A program made the position numbers and the translations under genes. This document shows positions 56,709 to 64,000 of a stretch of DNA of 64,000 bases, in pieces. Under the pieces are notes generated by a model. That model was not told the origin of the DNA. It did no database searches and saw only the letters and a list, made by a program, of their open reading frames with translations. This stretch comes from Hemileia vastatrix (Eukaryota > Basidiomycota > Pucciniomycetes > Pucciniales > Zaghouaniaceae), in NCBI GenBank assembly GCA_030280995.1, contig JASXTE010000012.1, positions 8,717,001 to 8,781,000 of the forward strand, read 5' to 3'. Positions within the stretch are counted from its first letter, which is position 1. Each line of letters starts with the position of its first letter.

Positions 56709-57491
56709 GTCACCGGACAACCTACGCACAAGGTCGAGGATGTTCCTGTAAGTGAGATGAGGGATTTTAGAAACTTCTTCGAAGTACAGAGGAATGATTC
56801 GAGGAAATGATTCGAAGGTCACTCAAAGTAATAATTATAGGTTCGAGGTTTGATCGAGAAGAATTATAAACTAGTTCCAAGGTAATAATAATTCTTAAAA
56901 TCTCACGAAGGGTTGGAAGCTCAATAATCAAAGATTTAGGATTTAGAAATGAATATTGAGAAGGTAAAAGAAAGATACAATAACAATGATTTAACTTTTA
57001 AGGTTTTTCCACTATTAATGTAAATACGATATTATAATTTAATTCTAAGGAATATTGAACCAAATACCCAACTCCTTTTATATCCTTTGTTCCTCCTCGC
57101 ATTGACCTCCCTTCCATCACAGTATTCCCATTCCATTGACCATTACTAACATACACTTAGACCCTCTTCACTAAATATCCGTCCATGCTCAATATACCCC
57201 TTTTTAATTAATTAACAAAACTTTAATAAAAAACTACTACTGTACTATTTCGTTGATCCTAGCGCTGTGCGTCGCTTATTGAAAAGGACTAAGGTACCCT
57301 ATTGGGAGATTGACTAATTTAGATTTAGAGTTTAGGCTAGCGCAGTTAAATAGTAAGTACACAAAGGAAAAATCGCAGTTGCTATGGAGAATTGCTTTCT
57401 GCGCTTTGAGTATAGATGTAGGACTCGATATTATTGATTTATTGAGTTAATTTCGCCTCGAGTGTCACGTGGCGCGTGACAGATGCCCGGG

Positions 57492-57500
57492 TATAAAAAA
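57492..57500 (+). promoter_or_regulatory. Plus-strand TATA box for the antisense gene (copy B)
   Basis: TATAAAAAA after GCCCGGG, 99 bp upstream of ATG 57591; identical in place to 35308-35316. Confidence 0.6.
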
Positions 57501-57590
57501 CGCGAACTCCGTTGAGCTTGAACCATCTTCCCACACTAATTTCACTTGTCTAATACTTTTTTCCCTCATCTCTCAATTATTTATTTTATA

Positions 57591-58518
57591 ATGAACTGCC
57601 CTACCCCCACACCCACGCCTCCACACCCTAAAGCGGATGGGGGAATAATCACACGACAGTTTTCACGGACTTGCACGGCTTGTGAAAGCATGGAATATTT
57701 CTGTGTCGAAAGTACGGCGACTCGAGGCCCTCGCCAGAAATGCGAGTTTTGCCGTTGGCGGCGAGTGGCGTGCGATGCGTTGACGAAGAACGCGGAAATC
57801 GAAAAACGATTCACAAAAACAAAATTTTGGGTAGTTCCAAAGACCAAAGAGGTGGTCAAGGACATTTGGGATGTCTCGATCAAAGATGAACAATCGGTGG
57901 GGGAAAATGATAAGGAGATGAACAACGAGATCTCAACCTGGGTAACCCAGGCCACGAGTTCGAAGCGAGGTGTCGAGGAAGAGGTCAATGAATTGGTGGA
58001 GGAGGATGAAGATGAAGTCCCTGTTCCAGGGCGGGCACCCAAGAAACGTCGGGTGGTCATCGAGGACGATGAGGAAGAGAGAGAGGTAGAAGTTGAAGTG
58101 GCGCCCAGGTTATTTCTGGAGCCTGACCCCATCTTCGAGGTAAGTTTTAATTGTTTTATTTCAAGGATGAAGTTACTGATGAGTCGTGTTTTAGACATCG
58201 AATAACCTGGAAGAGCCGATTGCGGAGCCTGCGCCGGTTATACCAACTGAGGCAAACCCTCCAGCCACGGAAGTGGTTGAAGAGCCCGAAGACACCCTAG
58301 ACAAGGTGTGGTCGAAGAAACCTTGTCAAGGTCGATGAGTAAGGTTCGCGGAAGAACTATGTGGGGAGGTCGACGCTATTATTGACGCTGCTTCCTTCAA
58401 TGTGGCGGAGGAGCTCTTGGAGATTGGAGAGGTGGTTCCGGTAGGAGAGGAGGAGGTATTTGATAAATGCAGGAAGGAGATAAGGGTAGTTTTGGAGAAA
58501 ATGAAAAGATTGGTTTGA
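57591..58518 (+). pseudogene. Zn2Cys6-like antisense gene (copy B), nonsense mutation
   Basis: Same two-exon layout as 35407-36334 (intron 58140-58194). All six cluster cysteines are kept, and the extra Cys between the half-sites in copy A (RGPCQKC) is Arg here (RGPRQKC), which supports the six-Cys assignment. In exon 2 a CGA codon has become TGA at 58336-58338, so the product would stop after 230 of 290 residues, losing the acidic helical end. It may still encode the cluster and nuclear-localisation-like motif. Confidence 0.72.
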
Positions 58519-59527
58519 GAAAAATTAAAAGAAAAAATTTGAAAATGAAAAGGAGATGGAAAGAAGTAGAAGAAAAAATTGTATTTTAGTTTTATTTTAT
58601 TTTTATTTTATTTTATTATTAGTATTATTTTTTTTTTTATATATTGTAGGTGAATGTTGTTAATTTTACAAGATTTGAGAAAGAGAAAAAGAAGAGAAAA
58701 AAAAAGAAAAAAGAAGTTTTAAATAAAAAATTTTAGAATTTGAAAGAAGAATTTTAAAGAAAGAAAAAAGGTTGTTTTAATTGAAGGAAGTTTTAGTGTT
58801 TTTAAAAGGAAAATTTTTATGTAAGAAAAGAGAGAGAAAAAGAAACGGTTTTGTGATTGAGATGAGTTGTTAAATTGAGGATTTTAAAAAAAATTTTTTT
58901 TTTTTTTTTTTTAAGAAATTTTGGTTTGAAAAAGAGGAGAAAGAAAAGAAAAAACAAAGTGTAGAATTTAAGAGAGTTTGAAAAGAAGATTTATTTGTTT
59001 CGAAGAATTATTATAGGGAGATTCAGGGGTTGAAGTTAAGTTCGAGGAAATGGTCGTGCCATACAGGATTTGATGATTCGAAGAAAAGAAAGTCTTTAAA
59101 AGAGAGAATAAAAAATTTTTGAAAGAGAAAATTTTGAAGAGAATTTTAAATTTAAGAAAAGAATGTATTTAAAGAATTGAAAAAGAAAAGAAGAAAATAT
59201 TTAGAGAGATTTATGAGTTTTTTATTTTATTTTATTATTTATGTTTATTCTATTTTATTTTATTTTATTTTATTTTATTTTATTTTATTTAATTTAATTT
59301 AATTTAATTTTATTTTATTTAATTTTAATTTTTATTTTATTTTATTGTATTTAATTTTAATTTTGATTTTATTTTTGGTTTTGGAGGAAATTTTATAGAA
59401 AGAGAAGAAAGAAGAGAAAAAAAAAAAAAGAAGAGAGAAAAAAAGAAAACAAGGCTAAGAAATTTAAGAGGTGTTTTAGATTTTAAAGAAAGAAAGAAAA
59501 GAAAAGAAAATTTTAAATAAAGAAATT
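58519..59527. other. Purine-rich, low-complexity part of Ty3 family B
   Basis: Counterpart of 36335-37321 with small indels in the (TTTTA)n and A/G runs. No ORF. Confidence 0.6.
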
Positions 59528-62299
59528 TTAAGGTTTTGGTTTTAAAGGATATTTCGAATGAAAAGATTTTAGGAGTTCAGGAGCATTGGAAACATTGATG
59601 GCTGGTTCCCAGGATGTTTTGTCTGAGTCATTGAGGAAGCCTTCCCATTCCACGAGGTATTGAAGTTTCCCCTTGCGTATTCTTGAATCAAGGATATGAC
59701 TTACTTCCCACTCTAGATGATCTTCTACTTCGACCGGTTCCGGAGGGGGTTGGTTCTTGCCCGGGTATATTTCTCGAGCCAGTTCCAGGAGAGATACATG
59801 GAAAACAGGGTGAATTGCCTGCCATTTAGGAGGTAACTTGAGTCAAAATGCAGTTTTAGAGACTTCAGAGTCGATTTCGAATGGTCCCAAGTGCTTTTCA
59901 GCCAGTTTCTTTGATGGTCTTGTTGTTCGGATGTTTCGTGCATCGAGCCATACTTTGTCGCCTGGTTTAAAGGAAGGAGCAGATTGTCGATGTTTGTCGG
60001 CCTGTTCCTTGTATCTTCGAATCGCTGATTCCAAATTTGTTTTAAGTTCTTCTTGGAGTCGTGATATAGTTCGAAGATAATGTTCCGCAGGATGATTAGT
60101 TCCTACATGAATTGAGTTGAATCGAGGATGTCGTCCATAAATGGTTTCGAAGGGAGATTGTCGTGTCGAAGAATGAGTCGAGTTATTATAAGCAAATTCG
60201 GCCAATGGTAGCCATGTGGTCCAATCGTCTTGTTGGTAACTGACATACATTCGAAGATATTGTTTGAGGATTTGGTTAACTCTTTCTGTTTGACCATCGG
60301 TTTCAGGGTGATAGGCCGTGGAAAGATTCCTCGTGATATTGAGTTGTCGACACAGTTGGGTCCAGAATGTGGATACAAACAATGAGCCTCTATCTGAAAT
60401 AATATCATTTGGTAAGCCGTGTTTAGAAAATACATATTCTAGAAACAATTTTGACAAATCTTCTGCTGTAGCAGTAGTAGTGGTTTTAATAAAAATAGAC
60501 ATTTTTGAAAATCTATCTACTATTACTAATATAGCATCAAAATCATTAGAAATAGGAAGTTGAGAAATGAAATCCATCGATAAAGATTCCCAAGGTTTAG
60601 AGGGAATAGGAAGTGGTTGAAGCAACCCATGCTTCCGGTGAAGGGGAGCCTTATTCCTATTACATTCGTAACAAGCTTTTATATAGGCCTTGATTTCCTT
60701 GGTCATACCTGGCCAGAAGAAATCCCTCGCTATTAACTGGTAGGTTTTATCAACCCCAAAATGACCAGCTAACGGGGAATCATGTCGACTATTGAAAATC
60801 CATAATTTTATCTCATTGTTGTCGGGTATGACTACTCTACCTTCGAAGACTAATAGACCTGATTCAATACTAAATCTTTTGGCCCCTTGCTTCGAGAGTA
60901 TTTTGTCTTTTAACCCTAAACAATAATCGTCCTTCGACTGAGCTTCGAGGATGTTGGATAGTGGATTTCGAAAAGATTGAATTGTCATCGAATTAAGTTG
61001 ATGAGTTGTTAACATTGATTCGTTGAAGATTGATTGCACATTTTCTGGGTTCTTGTCAGCAAATGCGTCCCCCCGCTGTGGGTAAACGTCGTCCCGACGT
61101 GACAAGATATCTGGGACAATGCAGTTTTTTCCTGGGCGATAGGAAATAGAGAAAGAAAATTCAGACAAAAATTCAGCCCACCTGGCTTGAGGCCTGGTTA
61201 ACACTTTAGAAGACATGAAGTATTTCAAAGCATTGTGATCTGTTAAAATTTGAAAAGGACTATCTAGGCTGAGAAGAAAAGAACGCCATTTTTTAAGACA
61301 ATGGATAAAAGCTAAAAGCTCTTTGTCATGAATTTCATAATTTAATTCCGCGGCTATGAGTTTGCGTGACTCAAAAGCAACAGGATGAAACAAATTTGTT
61401 TCAGGATTTAATTGGGAGATGACCCCTGCAATAGCATAATCGCTCGCATCTGTCTCAACTATTGTCGAGGCCGAAGGATCAAAATGCTGAAGAATTGGGG
61501 CTGTGGTGAACGCCGTTTTTAGTGCTTCCAATTCCTTTTGTGCTGTAGAAGTAAAAACAAAAGGAATATCTTTTGTAAGAAGAGAAGTAAGATTGGAAAT
61601 AGTTTTAGAGTAATCTTTAATAAATCTTCTATAGAAGTTTGCAAAACCCAAAAATCCTTGGAGTGATTTAATGTTTTTGGGCTCAGGCCATTCCAGGATT
61701 TTCTGGACTTTTTTGTCATCCATGACTAAACCGTCAGTGGACAACGTAAACCCCAAAAAATCAATTGATTTGAGGTGGAATTCGCATTTATTATGCTTGG
61801 CGTAGAGACCATGATCTCGAAGACGATTTAGGACCTGTCGAACATGATGAATATGTTCATCCAGTGTTTTCGAGAATATTAAAATATCATCTAAATAGAC
61901 GACTACAAATTGTTCAACAACATCTTGAAAGATATCATTAACAAAAGTTTGAAAAGTTGAAGGTGCGTTACATAATCCAAAAGGCATAACTAAATATTCA
62001 AAACTACCAAATATAGTGCGCATTGCAGTCAGTGGTTCATGACCTTCCGCAATGCGAATAAGATTGTAAGCGCCTCTAAGATCAATTTTAGAAAAGAAAT
62101 TAGCACCATTGAAAAGGGTAAGAAGTAATGACATAGGAGGAACAGGATATGCATTTTTCTTTGTGACTGTGTTGAGCTTTCTATAGTCAACACACAACCT
62201 AAGACTACCGTCCTTCTTTTTTACAAAGAGGACTGGGGAGCCGGTTGGAGATTTACTGGCTCTGATGAAACCTTTGGCTACATTCTCTGCAATGTAGTC
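59528..62299 (-). pseudogene. RT, RNase H, integrase and chromodomain of Ty3 family B
   Basis: One frame from 62299 to TAA 59528-59530, interrupted only by TGA at 59843-59845. Order: RT (SLRLCVDYRKLN, MPFGLCNAPSTFQ, catalytic YLDDILIFS about 100 residues after Met 62197), RNase H (VETDASDYAIAGVISQ, DHNALKYF), integrase HHCC (HFGVDKTYQL ... CYECNRNK), the integrase core with Asp in MDFISQLP, Asp in ISDRGSLF and Glu in ETDGQTERVNQ, then the GPF region (KHLGPFEIDSEV). After the TGA comes the chromodomain (LQYLVEWEGF, SWEP). All catalytic residues are present. It is separated from protease by a TGA at 62300-62302 in the same frame. Both TGA codons fit CGA to TGA changes. Confidence 0.88.
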
Positions 62300-63160
62300 T
62301 CAAGGAACTTGAGATTCGTCCTTCGATAGAGAATAGACAGGACCTGCCGGAGGTACTGGGCCTATTAACTCTATTTGATGGTCGTAGGGTCGATGAGGTG
62401 GTAACTTATCGGCCTTGCGGATTGAGAAAACATCGAGGAATTCGTGGTAGATTTCCGGTAGAGTTGATTTAATGGCTTCAACGTTGATTTGGTCATCCTC
62501 TTCATCTTCGAGAGAATCTGTTGAGGTGATACCTGTATTGAGAGAGCATAATTCGATTACTTCGAGGCAATTTAAATCCTCTTCGAGTGAAGTCATCGAG
62601 CTAGAAGGGTTAGCCAATTGCTCATTTAAAGAAGGTACAGATGCTTGCAAGTCATCTGGCAGAGATTTGTCCTCTAGCAGGACGTTGTCAGGCGGGTTGT
62701 TTAACTCCCTATTGACCTGCATTAAAGAATCAGAAATATACTTAGAGCGTGGGGTGATCAATCCCCGGGTCCAATCAATTTCGGGATTCCAATGCGTTAA
62801 AAAGTCATGGCCAAGAATGGTATCGTCCATCCTTGGGGCGTCCAAGACTGATAATTCCCACTCGAAGGGGGGAAAATTCGGAAAGTTGAAAACCCATAAA
62901 ACTTTCTTACTTACCCAATATTTGGGTTCCTCTGATTCAACCAAATAGATGGGAGTTCGATCGATATCTGTAAATGTTAGTTGAAGCTTCTCGGCAAAAG
63001 ATAAACTAACAAAAGAAATTGAAGCTCCAGAGTCTATAAGACAACTGAAGGGGATATCCTCCTTAAAAAGAATGAATCTCAAGCGGTTTAAGGCAACTCC
63101 AGTCCTTAAGACATGGAGGTTCTGTGCACTGGGAGAGATAAGATAGTTTGCTTTGCACAC
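62300..63160 (-). pseudogene. Aspartic protease and linker of Ty3 family B
   Basis: 286 codons. The retropepsin-type active site FSCLIDSGASISFVS is near residue 40, followed by the flap and ILGHDFLTHWNPEIDW near residue 118, typical of Ty3 proteases. A long acidic linker with TDSLEDEEDDQINVEAIKS leads to HRPYDHQIELIGP, the usual lead-in to RT. It ends at a TGA (62300-62302) where a sense codon is expected, with RT continuing in the same frame. It lies in the -1 frame relative to gag, which suggests frameshifting for Gag-Pol. Confidence 0.82.
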
Positions 63161-63174
63161 AAGTAAACTATCTA

Positions 63175-64000
63175 CTAGTTTTTTGACTTCGAACTAGTAC
63201 CTTCTCTTTCCTTCAACTTTACACAGTCTTCCAACTTGTGCTTACCCCCACAATACATACATAACCCATTATCTGCTCTTCTCTTCCTCTCAGCTTCTTT
63301 AAGTTCCCCTTTAGGATCCAGTACTTTGCTGATATCGCCTGGGGTTGAGCCTTTTGGTCGAGTTTTATCCTTTCCCTTATTGGGTTTGGATTGAGTCGAG
63401 GAGGATTGATTTGGTCGTGCGTGTGAAGAAGGTCCCGATTTAAAATTTAGGCCTTGAGATTTGTTGGCATATTGACGATGTTGAAGTCGTCCTTGATAAA
63501 CGCCGTCAAGTTCGAGGGTTCGATCCATTAAATCCGTTAAAGTAGTCATCTTCTGACCGTGAAGATTTAATTGATCCAGAATCCTCGAAGGAAGTCCTTT
63601 CTTGAAATGATACTTAAGGGCAGCATCATTCCAACCTACTTGAGTTTGAAGTGCTCTGAAGTTCGAGATATATTCAGAGGCTTTACCATTATCACTCATG
63701 CGAAGAAAATCAAGTTCAATTTCTGCGTTGTCCGTTTCATTAGGGTCCCCAAACAACGTAAAAAGTTGGTCTTCGAACTTTTCCCAATTATTGATAAGTA
63801 AGTGGGTTTCTGTCGAAGAAAGCATGAGTAGATAAGGTTCGAACCATCTTGCTGCTTTCCCGGCTAGGAATGAAGAAGCGTAAACAACCTTTGATCGGTC
63901 GCTGTTAAAGGTTCGAGGGTCATTATGGAACAGTAGCTTGCAGGTTTGCAAGAAGGGTCGCAATCTGTCGGGGTGATCTCCGTCGAATTTGTCAGGAGAT
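63175..64000 (-). CDS. Gag of Ty3 family B (N-terminus beyond window)
   Basis: The frame is open from the window edge to the stop at 63175. It contains a capsid-like retrotransposon gag domain (FLQTCKLLFHNDP, FLAGKAARWFEPYL, FGDPNETDNAEIEL, FRALQTQVGWNDAALKYHFKKGL), a Ser/Lys-rich basic linker and a nucleocapsid knuckle NGLCMYCGGKHKLEDC, which has C-x2-C-x3-H-x4-C, one residue shorter than the canonical x4. The tail is rich in Ser and Lys. Confidence 0.82.
   Translation of the reverse strand, partial: SPDKFDGDHPDRLRPFLQTCKLLFHNDPRTFNSDRSKVVYASSFLAGKAARWFEPYLLMLSSTETHLLINNWEKFEDQLFTLFGDPNETDNAEIELDFLRMSDNGKASEYISNFRALQTQVGWNDAALKYHFKKGLPSRILDQLNLHGQKMTTLTDLMDRTLELDGVYQGRLQHRQYANKSQGLNFKSGPSSHARPNQSSSTQSKPNKGKDKTRPKGSTPGDISKVLDPKGELKEAERKRRADNGLCMYCGGKHKLEDCVKLKEREGTSSKSKN

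Larger units (their letters stand above)
56709..64000 (-). mobile_element. Ty3 family B, copy B (continues past the window)
   Basis: Minus-strand chromodomain-type Ty3 element: gag (to 63175), protease (63160-62300), RT-RNase H-integrase-chromodomain (62299-59528), then the 3' region with the antisense gene (57591-58518), ending at 56709. Pro-pol is in the -1 frame relative to gag. The second LTR lies outside the window. It was inserted into the Harbinger-like region W/Z. Confidence 0.88.

Overview
This window looks like a repeat-dominated, AT-rich genome of a basidiomycete, most likely a rust fungus (Pucciniales). The evidence is short GT-AG introns of about 55-90 bp, chromodomain Ty3-type LTR retrotransposons, Harbinger-type transposases of the kind common in rusts, and Tet/JBP-like 2OG-Fe(II) oxygenase genes carried next to them. 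The species is an inference; nothing here names it. I saw no rRNA, tRNA, CRISPR or bacterial signal.

Layout. 60-259: a small inverted-repeat element. 1501-7519: a young, internally deleted Ty3-type element with near-identical 1,172-bp LTRs and a TAAAC target duplication. 8457-14837: an old, degraded DNA transposon (X) with a SANT-like pseudogene. 14841-22803: a complete 7,963-bp PIF/Harbinger-like transposon (Y) with terminal inverted repeats and a TAATA duplication, carrying a DDE transposase, a Tet/JBP-like oxygenase and a SANT-like protein, all with some damage. 24471-26847: the only host-like gene, a six-exon membrane protein on the minus strand, followed by about 4 kb of less repetitive sequence. 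31318-33197: the left end of a third Harbinger element (W). It is cut by a 16.3-kb nested LTR element (33198-49545, TATCC duplication) and probably resumes at 49546-56708 with a second oxygenase pseudogene (Z). 56709-64000: a second Ty3 family (B) in reverse orientation, running off the window. A truncated B copy (34524-38693) is nested inside the 16.3-kb element.

How the parts fit. Three related Harbinger elements share one order: transposase (+), pyrimidine-rich spacer with hairpins, Tet/JBP-like gene (+), SANT-like gene (-). Ty3 family B carries an additional spliced gene in antisense orientation at its 3' end. It encodes a Zn2Cys6-like cluster, a basic nuclear-localisation-like motif and acidic stretches, with its own TATA box. 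Differences between the two B copies are overwhelmingly CpG transitions, as expected if these elements are cytosine-methylated, in a window that also carries Tet/JBP-like (5-methylcytosine oxidase family) genes. Almost all element genes carry stops or frameshifts; exceptions are gag of the young element and the antisense gene of the truncated B copy.
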